From Nocardioides sp. AX2bis (lineage in GTDB: Bacteria > Actinomycetota > Actinomycetes > Propionibacteriales > Nocardioidaceae), in the NCBI RefSeq assembly GCF_902506435.1, contig NZ_LR733215.1, forward strand, positions 3,094,126-3,158,125: a stretch of 64,000 nt of DNA, given 5' to 3'. The translations under genes and the position numbers were made by a program. Position 1 is the first letter of the stretch, and the number at the start of each line of letters is the position of its first letter. The notes under the pieces are model-generated. The model saw nothing but the letters and a program-made list of their open reading frames with translations. It was not told where the DNA came from and did no database searches. Below are positions 15,925 to 25,021 of this stretch, one piece after another.

Positions 15925-16857
15925 ATGAACCTCGCCCTCGCCCACACCCGGTCCGCCTCCGTCCAGCAGCTCGGGGGCCGCATCGGCGCCCGCGTCGACG
16001 GCGTCCGCCTCGGCGCCACCACCTCCGACGCCGACGTCGCAGCGGTCCGCGACGCGATCCTGCGGCACAAGGTGGTCTTCCTGCGCGGCCAGCACCACCT
16101 CGACGACGAGGGCCAGATCGCCTTCGCCGAGAAGCTCGGGCCGCTCACCAGCGCCCACCCGACGGTCAACACCGGCAGCGCCAAGGTCCTCAGCGTCAAC
16201 GCCACCAAGGGGATGGCCGCCAACTCCTGGCACACCGACGTCACCTTCGTCGACCGCGTGCCCGCCTTCAGCGTCCTGCGCGGCGTCACCATCCCGGAGC
16301 ACGGCGGCAACACCGTCTGGGCCAACACCGTCACCGCCTACGACGCCCTGCCGCGCCCGCTCCAGGCCCTGGTCGAGGAGCTGTGGGCGGTCCACACCAA
16401 CGAGTACGACTACGCCGCCGACACCGAGAACCCCACCTCCTACGAGGACAGCGAGGTCTTCGACCGCGCGGAGTTCACCCGTACCCGCTTCGAGACCCGC
16501 CACCCGGTCGTGCGCGTGCACCCCGAGACCGGTGAGCGCTCCCTGGTCCTGGGTCAGTTCGTGAAGTCCTTCGAGGGCCTCAACGGGCGCGAGTCCGCCG
16601 AGCTGTTCAACCTCCTCCAGAACCGGGTCACCCGGCTGGAGAACACGATCCGGTGGACCTGGCAGACCGGCGACGTGGCCATCTGGGACAACCGCGCCAC
16701 GCAGCACTACGCCGTCGCCGACTTCGGCACGCAGCCCCGCGAGGTCCGCCGGATCACCGTCGCCGGCGACGTGCCGGTCTCGATCGACGGCCGCCGCAGC
16801 GAGGTCCTCCACGGCGACGCCACGGCGTACTCCGACCTGGACTCGCTGATCAGCTGA
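15925..16857 (+). CDS. TauD/TfdA family 2-oxoglutarate-dependent dioxygenase
   Basis: 310 residues of the Fe(II)/2-oxoglutarate clavaminate/TauD fold. Iron ligands: the HxD of NSWHTDVTF (about residue 100) and the distal His in [13 protein letters not shown] (about 260); the 2-oxoglutarate-binding Arg is in REVRRITV. Such enzymes release sulfite from taurine or alkyl sulfates, or oxidise other small acids. The ATG at 15925 is preferred over in-frame codons in the promoter because of the TAGTCT box. No sulfonate ABC transporter is adjacent, so the substrate is undecided. Confidence 0.85.
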   Translation: MNLALAHTRSASVQQLGGRIGARVDGVRLGATTSDADVAAVRDAILRHKVVFLRGQHHLDDEGQIAFAEKLGPLTSAHPTVNTGSAKVLSVNATKGMAANSWHTDVTFVDRVPAFSVLRGVTIPEHGGNTVWANTVTAYDALPRPLQALVEELWAVHTNEYDYAADTENPTSYEDSEVFDRAEFTRTRFETRHPVVRVHPETGERSLVLGQFVKSFEGLNGRESAELFNLLQNRVTRLENTIRWTWQTGDVAIWDNRATQHYAVADFGTQPREVRRITVAGDVPVSIDGRRSEVLHGDATAYSDLDSLIS

Positions 16858-16909
16858 CCCCGCCCGCGCAGCACTCCCCCAGCGGCTCTCCGCGTGGGAC
16901 GCTGCGGGG

Positions 16910-18793
16910 GTGCTGACCCTCGACTCCGCCGCGGGGCGGTGGCTGCTCCTGGCCGCCGTCCTCGGCTCGGGCCTGGCCGGGATCGACGCCACCGTCGTGA
17001 ACGTCGCGCTGCCCGCGATCGGGGAGTCCCTCGACGCCGACTTCACCACCCTGCAGTGGACGGTCTCGGCCTACGCCCTGACCCTGGCCTCCTTCATCCT
17101 GCTCGGCGGGGTGCTCGGCGACCGGTACGGCCGGCGGCGGGTGTTCCTGGTCGGCGTGGTCTGGTTCGCGGTCGGCTCCCTGCTCTGCGGCCTCGCCCCC
17201 ACCGGGTGGGCCCTGGTCGGTGCCCGCGCGCTGCAGGGCGTGGGTGGCGCGCTGCTGACGCCGGGCAGCCTGGCGATGATCCAGGCCTCCTTCGGTCCCG
17301 GGGACCGCGCCCGCGCGATCGGGGCGTGGTCCGGTCTCGGCGGCGTGGCGACGGCGATCGGGCCGTTCGTGGGCGGCGGCCTGGTGGAGCTCGGGTCCTG
17401 GCGGTGGGTCTTCCTCGTCAACGTGCCGCTGGCCGCGCTGGTGGTCTGGGTGACGCTGCGGCACGTGCCGGAGTCCCGGGACCCCGACGCCCACGGCCGG
17501 CTCGACCTCGCCGGCGCCGGCCTCGGCGCGCTCGCGCTGGGCGCGCTGACCTGGGCGCTGATCTCCGCCGGGGAGACCGGGCCGGGGCCCGCGACCGCGG
17601 TCGTCGGCGGCCTCGGGCTGCTGGCGGCGGTGCTCTTCGTGGCCGTCGAGCGGCGCGTGGCCGACCCGATGCTGCGCCTGACCGCCTTCGCCGAGCCGCA
17701 GCTCCGGGCCGCGAACGCGGTCACCTTCGTGGTCTACGCCGGCTTCGGCGCGGTCTTCCTCCTGCTGGTCGTGCACCTGCAGGTCGTGGCCGGCTTCTCC
17801 CCGGTCCTCGCCGGGACCGCCCTGCTCCCGGTCACCGCGCTGATGCTGGTCCTGTCCCCGCGGTCCGGGGCGCTCGCGGCACGGATCGGCCCGCGCCGCC
17901 AGATGGCCGTCGGTCCGGTGGTGGCCGCGGCCGGCGTGCTGCTGATGCTGCGGATCGGGCCCGGGGCGTCGTACGCCGCCGACGTGCTGCCGGCCGTCGT
18001 CGTGCTCGGCCTCGGCCTGGCGGTGATGGTCTCCCCGCTCACCGCGACCGCGCTCGCCGCGGCGCCCCCGGAGCAGGCCGGGATGGCCTCCGGGATCAAC
18101 AACGCGGTCGCCCGGACCGCCGGCCTGGTCGCGGTCGCCGCCGTGCCGGTCCTGGCCGGGCTCGACGGCCGGGTCTACGACGACCCGGTCGCCTTCGACG
18201 CCGGCTTCGGCACCGCCCTGCTGATCTCGGCCGGGGTCCTCGTCGCCGGCGGGGTGCTGGCCGCGGTGACCGTCCGCGACGACGTGCTGGCGACCGCGAC
18301 CGCCCCGCCCGTCCCGCCGCAGCAGCTGCGGCACTGCGCCGGCGTGGGGGGACCGCCCCTGGCCACCCGCGTCGACGCGGCCGGCCACGCCGACTGCGAC
18401 CCCGTCCCGCTCGCCCTGCTCACGCTCGACCCCGTCACTCTCGATCCCGTCACTCTCGACCCCGAGGAGACCGCCATGTCCACCACCGCCGCCGGCCAGG
18501 CCGGCCCGTCCTGCCCGCACCTGCTCGACCCGACGCCGCCCGTCCCGGTGTCGTCGGGCTGCGTCGACTGCCTCGCCGAGGGCGGGAGGTGGGTCCACCT
18601 GCGGCTGTGCCAGGAGTGCGGGCACGTCGGCTGCTGCGACTCCTCGCCGGGCCGGCACGCCACCGCGCACGCGCACCTCGCCGACCATCCCGTGGTCCGC
18701 TCGTTCGAGCCGGGCGAGGAGTGGTTCTACTGCTACGTCGACGACGTCGCGCTGGAGGTGCCGGGCGCGCCTCCGGCGCCCAGCCACCCGTGA
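16910..18793 (+). CDS. DHA2-type MFS transporter fused in frame to a UBP-type zinc finger
   Basis: 627 residues. About 1-460 is an EmrB/QacA-type 14-helix drug:H+ antiporter (GIDATVVNVALPAIGESL, LGDRYGRRRVFLVG, GVGGALLTPGSLAMI). Then comes a linker with three TLDPV repeats (DNA 18418-18465) and a C-terminal UBP zinc finger of about 100 residues with CVDC, CQECGHVGCC and the His ligands in HATAHAHLADH. No stop separates them. However, an ATG at 18475 with GAGGAG 7 nt upstream could also start the zinc finger alone. Drug or metabolite export is likely; the finger may be regulatory. GTG start at 16910 is tentative. Confidence 0.8.
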   Translation: MLTLDSAAGRWLLLAAVLGSGLAGIDATVVNVALPAIGESLDADFTTLQWTVSAYALTLASFILLGGVLGDRYGRRRVFLVGVVWFAVGSLLCGLAPTGWALVGARALQGVGGALLTPGSLAMIQASFGPGDRARAIGAWSGLGGVATAIGPFVGGGLVELGSWRWVFLVNVPLAALVVWVTLRHVPESRDPDAHGRLDLAGAGLGALALGALTWALISAGETGPGPATAVVGGLGLLAAVLFVAVERRVADPMLRLTAFAEPQLRAANAVTFVVYAGFGAVFLLLVVHLQVVAGFSPVLAGTALLPVTALMLVLSPRSGALAARIGPRRQMAVGPVVAAAGVLLMLRIGPGASYAADVLPAVVVLGLGLAVMVSPLTATALAAAPPEQAGMASGINNAVARTAGLVAVAAVPVLAGLDGRVYDDPVAFDAGFGTALLISAGVLVAGGVLAAVTVRDDVLATATAPPVPPQQLRHCAGVGGPPLATRVDAAGHADCDPVPLALLTLDPVTLDPVTLDPEETAMSTTAAGQAGPSCPHLLDPTPPVPVSSGCVDCLAEGGRWVHLRLCQECGHVGCCDSSPGRHATAHAHLADHPVVRSFEPGEEWFYCYVDDVALEVPGAPPAPSHP

Positions 18794-18820
18794 CCAGCCA
18801 CCCCTGAGGGGTCGGCGGGG

Positions 18821-19993
18821 TCAGGCGGAGCCGAGGCGCAGCAGCGAGATCAGCCGGCGGGCGCACTCGCCGCCGACCTCGAGCGCGAGGTCGACGGCGC
18901 CGGTCACGTCGAGGCCGTCACGGACCCGTGCCACGGCCAGCCCGGCCTGGTCACCGCCACCACCGGGGCGGCCCGCGGCGGCGTAGAGCAGGCGGAGCCG
19001 CTCGGCGGCGCCCTCGAGCAGCGACGCGTCGTAGTCCCAGGGCTCACCGACCGCGCGGTCGAGCAGGAGCAGGCGCAGGACGGACGGCTCGTGGTCGGCC
19101 AGGACGGTCTCGACCAGGACCAGGTTGCCCGTGGACTTGGCCATCTTCTCGCCACCGGTCCGCACGGTGCCGACGTGCAGCTGCGCGCGGCTGAAGGGGC
19201 GGACGCCCGTCACCGCCTCCGCCATCGCCTCCTGGTAGGCGTGGTGCGGGAAGCGCAGGTCCTCGCCGCCGACCAGGACGTCGACCGACGGGCCCAGCAC
19301 GTCGACGGCCATCGCGGCACACTCGGCGTGCCACCCCGGACGGCCCCAGCCCCACGGGCTGGCCCAGGCCGGGGCGTCGTCGACCGACGGTCGCCAGACC
19401 GCGACGTCGAGCGGGTGCTGCTGACCGGGGGCGTCGGTCGGGTCGGCGTACGCCTCGAGCAGCGCGCGGGCGGCCGCCTCGTCGAGACCGGCGGCGGCGG
19501 CGACCCCGGCGCCCCGGAACCAGACGGTGCCGTCGTGCTCGTAGGCGGCGCCGGCGTCCAGCAGGCCCTGGGCGAGCTGCTGCACGGCCTGGACGTGGTG
19601 GCGGGCGCGCGGCTGGGCGGCCGGCGTGGCCACCCGCAGGGCGCGCATCGACTGCTCGAAGACGGCCTCCTGGGTGACCGCCAGCTCGTCGAAGTGACGA
19701 CCCCGCTCACGGGCGGCCGCCGAGAGGACGTCGTCGACGTCGGTGACGTTGCGGCAGACCTCCGGCGTGACCCCGGTCGAGCCGAGGGCGGAGGCCAGCA
19801 GGTCGGCCCACACGAAGGTGGCCGCGTGGCCGAGGTGCGTGACGTCGTACGGGGTGATCCCGCAGACGTAGATCCGGGCCGATCCCACGATCCCGAGCGG
19901 CCGGCCGGCCAGCGTGACCGAGGCGGGGCGGGAGGGGGGCGGACCGACCCGGTACGACGGGTCGGTCACGGCGGGGATCAGCGGCGTGGCCAT
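18821..19993 (-). CDS. mshC: MshC-like cysteine:GlcN-Ins ligase (class I aminoacyl-tRNA synthetase fold)
   Basis: 390 residues related to CysRS and closest to MshC, which joins cysteine to GlcN-Ins in mycothiol synthesis. HIGH-type motif: YVCGITPYDVTHLGHAATF, whose Cys is a zinc ligand. Further Zn ligands are expected at the Cys of WHAECAAM and the His of FPHHAYQ. The KMSKS loop reads GEKMAKSTGN. Shorter and more divergent than typical MshC (about 410 aa), and the GGxDL region reads VGGEDLRFPHH. mca, the mycothiol conjugate amidase, is also in this window. A CysRS paralogue with another amine acceptor is the alternative. Confidence 0.7.
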   Translation of the reverse strand: MATPLIPAVTDPSYRVGPPPSRPASVTLAGRPLGIVGSARIYVCGITPYDVTHLGHAATFVWADLLASALGSTGVTPEVCRNVTDVDDVLSAAARERGRHFDELAVTQEAVFEQSMRALRVATPAAQPRARHHVQAVQQLAQGLLDAGAAYEHDGTVWFRGAGVAAAAGLDEAAARALLEAYADPTDAPGQQHPLDVAVWRPSVDDAPAWASPWGWGRPGWHAECAAMAVDVLGPSVDVLVGGEDLRFPHHAYQEAMAEAVTGVRPFSRAQLHVGTVRTGGEKMAKSTGNLVLVETVLADHEPSVLRLLLLDRAVGEPWDYDASLLEGAAERLRLLYAAAGRPGGGGDQAGLAVARVRDGLDVTGAVDLALEVGGECARRLISLLRLGSA

Positions 19994-20000
19994 GACGCCA

Positions 20001-20029
20001 GTCTCCCACCCGGGAGCAGGGTGGGAGAC
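20001..20029 (-). terminator. Terminator behind the GlsB/YeaQ gene
   Basis: Perfect 11-bp stem (GTCTCCCACCC / GGGTGGGAGAC, loop of 7) in the 66-bp gap between the leftward GlsB-like gene and the mshC-like gene. It lies 31 nt past the GlsB stop and just before the mshC ATG, and would separate the two transcripts. Confidence 0.6.
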
Positions 20030-20059
20030 CGCGCGTCGCTCACGGCGTGGCCGTGCGGG

Positions 20060-20332
20060 TCAGACGCGCGACTTGGTCTTGTTCTTGCCCAGGACGCCCT
20101 CGACGACGCCGATCAGCAGCACGGCGGCCACGAGCGCGAAGATGAAGCCGAGGAAGTCCATGTCGCCGATCTCGCCGGTGCCGATGAGGCTCGCCAGCAG
20201 ACCGCCGATGACGGCGCCGAGGACGCCGAGCACGATGGTGCCGATGATGCCGAGGTTCTGCTTGCCCGGCTTGATGAGACGCGCCAGCGCACCGACGATC
20301 AGACCCATGATCAAGAAGTACAGAATGGACAT
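20060..20332 (-). CDS. GlsB/YeaQ/YmgE family stress-response membrane protein
   Basis: 90 residues, three membrane segments, very Gly-rich. The family pattern LIVGALARLIKPGKQNLGIIGTI is present, with a second Gly-rich helix and a short basic C-terminus (GKNKTKSRV). These small transglycosylase-associated proteins are stress-induced in many bacteria, but their biochemical role is unknown. Ribosome site GGGAGAGGA before the ATG, and a roughly 50-nt leader with a GC hairpin from the TAGGCT box. Confidence 0.88.
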   Translation of the reverse strand: MSILYFLIMGLIVGALARLIKPGKQNLGIIGTIVLGVLGAVIGGLLASLIGTGEIGDMDFLGFIFALVAAVLLIGVVEGVLGKNKTKSRV

Positions 20333-20389
20333 GGTGTGTTCCTCTCCCTAGGTGTGAGGCACACCCGGGGCGGGTGTGTCCCCACGATG

Positions 20390-20395
20390 AGCCTA
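20390..20395 (-). promoter_or_regulatory. -10 box of the GlsB/YeaQ gene
   Basis: TAGGCT on the minus strand. The leader to the ATG at 20332 is about 50 nt and can form a hairpin through ACACCC/GGGTGT (about 20361-20378). Confidence 0.4.
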
Positions 20396-20489
20396 GAGCC
20401 CCACGAACCCCACCAGTCTCACCCTCCCAGTCCGCCGCCGATCGTGTCCCCGCTGGCCGGGAGCGGCCCACCACGGCAGGATCACGGCC

Positions 20490-21008
20490 ATGGAACGCGT
20501 CTGGCTCCTCGACCACCTCGCCCTCACCCTGCGCGAGACCGACTTCGCCGACCCCGCGCTGGCCGGTGAGCCGGACGTGCGCGAGCGCGGCGTCCGCCTC
20601 GAGGTACGTCCCGTGGCCGTCACCGCCGAGGGCTCGCTCTACTCCTCCCCCGCCCTCGCCCTCGCCCCGCCGGTCTGCCGGGTCGACCTCCTGGAGTCCG
20701 CCCCCGGCGCGGCCGACCGGGTGCACTGGCACCCCGTGATGCACGACGGCGAGCCGGGCGAGCGGGTCTTCGACGAGGCGCTGTCCGCCGACCCCGAGGG
20801 CTGGCTGGCCGCCCGGCTGCGCGACCTCCCCTCCCTGGTGGCCGGGGCGCCCGAGGCCGACCGCGGGCGGCTGCTGGCCGACACCGCGGCCGTCGCCGCG
20901 CTGGCCGGCGAGGTCGCGGGGCAGGTGTCCACGTCGCTGGTGGCCCTGCGCGGCCCCTGGCCCAGCGTCACCCACGACGAGCGCGGGATGGCACCGGTCC
21001 CGGCATGA
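20490..21008 (+). CDS. Conserved-looking protein of unknown function, coupled to amylosucrase
   Basis: 172 residues, no signal peptide or membrane helix. I do not recognise a family. The protein has a two-part look: a beta-rich first half (LEVRPVAVTAEGSLYSS, CRVDLLE, VHWHPVMHDGEPGERVFDE) and a helical second half with many Ala/Glu/Arg. The ATG is preceded by CAGGAT at 7 nt, suggesting a leaderless mRNA. Its stop overlaps the amylosucrase ATG by 4 bp (ATGA), so the two are made together; it may assist or regulate that enzyme (inference). Confidence 0.7.
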   Translation: MERVWLLDHLALTLRETDFADPALAGEPDVRERGVRLEVRPVAVTAEGSLYSSPALALAPPVCRVDLLESAPGAADRVHWHPVMHDGEPGERVFDEALSADPEGWLAARLRDLPSLVAGAPEADRGRLLADTAAVAALAGEVAGQVSTSLVALRGPWPSVTHDERGMAPVPA

Positions 21009-22873
21009 GCCACGCGCCGGACGCGGCGTACCGCCGTGAGGTGCTCGACGCGCGGGTCGAGCGCTGGCTCCCCGACCTCCGCGAGGCCCTCGGCCTGGTC
21101 TACGACGACCCCGACGCCGTGGCCGACCGGCTGCTGGCCGTGGCCGCCGCGGGGTACGCCGCACGTCCCGACGACCTGCACCACCTCGACCTGCGGCGCT
21201 CGCTGGCCCCCGACTGGTTCCAGCAGCCCGGGACGGTCGGGTACGCCGCGTACGCGGACCGCTTCGGCGGCACTCTGGCCGGGGTCGGTGAGCGGGTCGG
21301 CCACCTGCGCGACCTCGGGGTGACCTACCTGCACCTGATGCCGCTGCTCGAGCCGCGTCCCGGGCCGGACGACGGCGGGTACGCCGTGGCCGACCACCGT
21401 CGGGTCCGCGCCGACCTCGGCACGGTCGACGACCTGCGGGACCTCGCCCGGCTGCTGCGCGGCGAGGGGATCAGCCTGTGCCTCGACCTCGTGGTCAACC
21501 ACGTGGCCCGCGAGCACCCGTGGGCGGCCGCGGCGCGGGCCGGCGATCCTCGCTACCGGGCCTACTTCCGCACCTTCCCCGACCGGACCGGTCCGGACCG
21601 CTGGGAGCAGACGCTGCCCGAGGTCTTCCCCGACTTCGCCCCGGGCTCGTTCACCTGGGACGACGAGCTCGACGCGTGGGTGTGGACGACCTTCAACGCC
21701 TGGCAGTGGGACCTCGACTGGTCCAACCCCGACGTCCTGGTCGAGATGGCCGACGTCGTCTGCTTCCTGGCCAACGCCGGCGCCGAGGTGCTCCGCCTCG
21801 ACGCGATCGCGTTCCTGTGGAAGCGGCTCGGCACGGACTGCCAGAACCAGCCCGAGGTGCACGCGCTGACCCAGGCGCTGCGCTGCGTGGCCCGGATCGC
21901 CTGCCCGGCGGTGGTGTTCCTGGCCGAGGCGATCGTCGGTCCGCAGGACCTGCCGGCCTACCTCGGCCGGGGCCGCCACCACGGCAAGGTCAGCGACCTC
22001 GCCTACCACAACGCGCTGATGGTGCACCTGTGGTCGATGCTCGCCTCGGGCGACACCGCACTGTCCTCCCACGCGCTGCAGCAGCTGCCGGCGCCGCCGG
22101 CCTCGACGGCCTGGATCACCTACGTCCGGTGCCACGACGACATCGGGTGGGCGATCGACGACGCGGACGCCGCAGCGGTCGGCATCTCCGGCTGGGCGCA
22201 CCGGCGGTTCCTGGCCGACTGGTACGACGGCACCCACCCCGGGTCGTGGTCGCGCGGGCTGGTCTTCCAGCACCACCCCGAGACCGGTGACAAGCGCACC
22301 TCCGGCTCGCTGGCCTCGCTGGCCGGCGTCGAGGCCGGGGACCCGTACGGCCCGGACCGCGTCGTCCTCCTCCACGCGGTCGTCGCGGGCTGGGGCGGCG
22401 TGCCCGTGCTGTGGATGGGCGACGAGGTCGCGCTCCTGAACGACCCGGCCTGGGCCGAGGACCCCGCCCACGCCGACGACAACCGGTGGGCGCACCGGCC
22501 CCCGATGCCGTGGGCCCCCGACGGGTCGCTGCCGGACCCGTACGGCGTGCTCCCCCGGCTCCGTGACCTCCTGGCCGCCCGGGGCCGGCTGCCGCACCTG
22601 CACGCGGCGACGCAGGTCGAGGTGCTCGACCCGCCGGCGCCCGGGGTGCTCGCGGTGGTGCGGCACCACCCGCTCGGGGCCTTCGTGGGGCTCTACAACA
22701 TGACCGCCGAGGAGCGGCGCGTGCCGTGGTCGGTGCTGCACGCGACGGGCCTGGGCCAGGGGGTGGCGGTCCTCGACCACCTGGCCGGTGGACGGTCGGT
22801 GCGCTCGGAGGGCGACCAGGTGGTCCTACCGCCCTGCGGCGCGTCGTGGCTGACCGACGAGACGACGAGCTAG
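21005..22873 (+). CDS. Amylosucrase-like alpha-amylase family enzyme (GH13_4)
   Basis: 622 residues, the usual amylosucrase length. It has the helical N-terminal domain, the TIM barrel and a C-terminal beta domain. Catalytic residues: nucleophile Asp in EVLRLDAIAFLWKRLG, acid/base Glu in VFLAEAIVG, and transition-state Asp in TYVRCHDDIGWA, all in amylosucrase-specific contexts. Amylosucrase builds alpha-1,4-glucan from sucrose and releases fructose. Trehalulose or sucrose hydrolysis are side reactions in the family. No sucrose transporter or fructokinase is adjacent. Cytoplasmic: no signal peptide. Confidence 0.87.
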   Translation: MSHAPDAAYRREVLDARVERWLPDLREALGLVYDDPDAVADRLLAVAAAGYAARPDDLHHLDLRRSLAPDWFQQPGTVGYAAYADRFGGTLAGVGERVGHLRDLGVTYLHLMPLLEPRPGPDDGGYAVADHRRVRADLGTVDDLRDLARLLRGEGISLCLDLVVNHVAREHPWAAAARAGDPRYRAYFRTFPDRTGPDRWEQTLPEVFPDFAPGSFTWDDELDAWVWTTFNAWQWDLDWSNPDVLVEMADVVCFLANAGAEVLRLDAIAFLWKRLGTDCQNQPEVHALTQALRCVARIACPAVVFLAEAIVGPQDLPAYLGRGRHHGKVSDLAYHNALMVHLWSMLASGDTALSSHALQQLPAPPASTAWITYVRCHDDIGWAIDDADAAAVGISGWAHRRFLADWYDGTHPGSWSRGLVFQHHPETGDKRTSGSLASLAGVEAGDPYGPDRVVLLHAVVAGWGGVPVLWMGDEVALLNDPAWAEDPAHADDNRWAHRPPMPWAPDGSLPDPYGVLPRLRDLLAARGRLPHLHAATQVEVLDPPAPGVLAVVRHHPLGAFVGLYNMTAEERRVPWSVLHATGLGQGVAVLDHLAGGRSVRSEGDQVVLPPCGASWLTDETTS

Positions 22874-22967
22874 CGCCCGGGGCGACGGACCTGGACCTTG
22901 GTCCTGTTACCTACCTGGGGGTCGCTCGAGGGTGTGCGGCATCTCCCGTCGGCCCTACGTTCCGACC

Positions 22968-24962
22968 ATGGTCATCCGGTCCCGTCTGCGTCGGACCGGC
23001 CCTCGGCGAGCCGGCCCTCGGCGAGCCGGGCCCGCGGGCCTGGTCGCCCTGACCGCGCTCGTCGTCCTCGTGGTGGCAGGCACCGCCACCCCCTCGACGC
23101 CGACGCCGGTCGCCGCGGCCGATCCCGTGCCGGGGACGACCGTGAGGCTGAGCGCGGCGGGCGACTTCAGCTCCTCGCCCGGCGCCGACCGGGTCCTGCG
23201 CGCGATGGCAGCCTCCTCGCCGGACGCCATGCTCGCCCTCGGCGACCTCTCCTACGGCCCCACCGGCCAGGAGCAGGCCTGGTGCGACTTCGTGACCGAG
23301 CGGGTCGGCGCGGGCGCGCCCTTCGAGCTGCTCAGCGGGAACCACGAGAGCGACGGCCAGAACGGCCACGTCAACGACTTCTCCGCCTGCCTGCCCAACC
23401 AGCTGCCGGGGCTGCGCGGGACCTACGGCCGCCAGTACGCCGTCGACCTGCCGCAGCAGCAGCCCCTGGTGCGCTACCTCGCGATCTCACCGGGGCTCAC
23501 CTTCCCCGACGGCACCTGGAGCTACGCGGCCGGGACGCCCCGCTACCGGTGGGTCGCCGACGAGATCGACGCCGCCCGCGCCGCCGGCATCCGGTGGGTG
23601 GTCGTCGGCATGCACAAGCCGTGCCTCTCGGTCGGCCAGTACCCCTGCGAGGTCGGTGACGACCTCCTCCAGCTCCTCCTCGCCAAGCGGGTCGACGTGG
23701 TGCTGAGCGGCCACGAGCACCTCTACTCCCGGATGGCGCAGCTGGCGCTGGGACCGGGTTGCGACGCGCTCCTTCCCGGTGGCTACGACGCCGACTGCGT
23801 CGCGGACGCCGACGACGACCTGCAGGCGGGCGCGGGCACCGTCCTGACGGTGGTCGGCACCGGCGGCGCCGTGCTGCGCGACGTCGACCTCGGCGACCCG
23901 GAGTACCCCTACGTGCGGCGGGCGATCGCGCAGAACGTCGACCCGACCTTCGGCCACGCGGAGCTGGACCTCACCGCGACCGGGTTGTCGTTCGCCCTGG
24001 AACGACCCGACGGCAGCGTCGCCGACGCCTTCACCCTGACCAGCCCGATCGCGAACCGCGCCCCGGTGGCCGCGTTCAGCGCGTCGGGGACCGGCTCCGC
24101 GCGGCGCCTCGACGCCGTCCTGGCCACCGACACCGACGGTGCGCTCGCCGTCTGGGACTGGGACCTCGGCGACGGCTCCACCGCCACCGGACCGGTCGTC
24201 GACCACACCTGGGCGGCACCGGGGACCTACGCCGTGCGGCTCACCGTCACCGACGCCGAGGGCGCGACGGGCAGCGCGGTGCAGCAGGTCACGGTCGACG
24301 ACGCCGGTCAGGTGCTGGCCGCGGACGACTTCGAGCGGACGACGACCCGGTCGTGGGGTGCCGCCGACGTCGGCGGCCCCTGGACTGTCAGCACTGCGGT
24401 CGGGACCTCGTCGGTCGCGGGCGGGCTCGGTCGCACCCAGCTCACCAGCACGGCTCGCAGCACCCTCTCCCGCCTGCCGGGTGCCTCGGCGACGGGCACG
24501 GACCTGACCACCGAGGTGTCGCTGGCCGCGCTGCCCGGCGGCGGGAGCAGCGGCCGGGTCGACGTGGGTGTCGTGCCCCGCCGCACCACCACCGGCGACG
24601 AGTACCGGGCCGTGGTCCGGGTCGGCGGCAACGGCGCCACCCGACTCTTCCTCGGCCGTCTCGTCGCCGGGTCGTCCACCCGGATCGGCACGGAGGCCGT
24701 GCTGCCGGGGACGCCGCTCGCCGCCTCGGCGGTCCTCGAGGTGCGGGTCCAGGCCGTGGGCGCCGGACCGACCACCGTGCGCGCGAAGGCCTGGCCCCGG
24801 GGCACCGCCGAGCCGACCGCGTGGCAGGTCAGCGGCACCGACGCCACGCCGGCCCTCCAGCAGCCCGGGTCGCTCGCCCTGCGAGCCCTGGCCACCCCCA
24901 CCTCGACGGGCTGGCCGCTCGAGGTCCGGTTCGACGCGCTGCGGATGGTCCCGGCGCCGTGA
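22968..24962 (+). CDS. Secreted metallophosphoesterase with PKD domain
   Basis: 664 residues. A signal peptide (basic start, hydrophobic LVALTALVVLVVAGTA, then a Pro/Thr spacer) leads to a calcineurin-like phosphoesterase: LALGDLSYG, SGNHES, VVVGMHKP and LSGHEHLYSR supply the two-metal ligands. A PKD beta domain follows at about 365-445 (WDWDLGDGS, HTWAAPGTYAVRLTVTD), then a C-terminal jelly-roll-like domain beginning DDFERTTTRSWG. The ATG at 22968 is chosen because the basic n-region starts there. It probably releases phosphate from extracellular substrates at the wall (inference). Confidence 0.85.
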   Translation: MVIRSRLRRTGPRRAGPRRAGPAGLVALTALVVLVVAGTATPSTPTPVAAADPVPGTTVRLSAAGDFSSSPGADRVLRAMAASSPDAMLALGDLSYGPTGQEQAWCDFVTERVGAGAPFELLSGNHESDGQNGHVNDFSACLPNQLPGLRGTYGRQYAVDLPQQQPLVRYLAISPGLTFPDGTWSYAAGTPRYRWVADEIDAARAAGIRWVVVGMHKPCLSVGQYPCEVGDDLLQLLLAKRVDVVLSGHEHLYSRMAQLALGPGCDALLPGGYDADCVADADDDLQAGAGTVLTVVGTGGAVLRDVDLGDPEYPYVRRAIAQNVDPTFGHAELDLTATGLSFALERPDGSVADAFTLTSPIANRAPVAAFSASGTGSARRLDAVLATDTDGALAVWDWDLGDGSTATGPVVDHTWAAPGTYAVRLTVTDAEGATGSAVQQVTVDDAGQVLAADDFERTTTRSWGAADVGGPWTVSTAVGTSSVAGGLGRTQLTSTARSTLSRLPGASATGTDLTTEVSLAALPGGGSSGRVDVGVVPRRTTTGDEYRAVVRVGGNGATRLFLGRLVAGSSTRIGTEAVLPGTPLAASAVLEVRVQAVGAGPTTVRAKAWPRGTAEPTAWQVSGTDATPALQQPGSLALRALATPTSTGWPLEVRFDALRMVPAP

Positions 24963-25021
24963 GGCCCGTCGAGGACTAGCGTGACCCGGGTCACCCCCGC
25001 CCGCGCTCCCCCGGAGGTCCG

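Noticed and set aside
18475..18793. UBP zinc finger as a fully separate gene
   Set aside because: No stop codon separates it from the transporter. Independent initiation at 18475 remains possible, but the fused reading frame is what the sequence shows.
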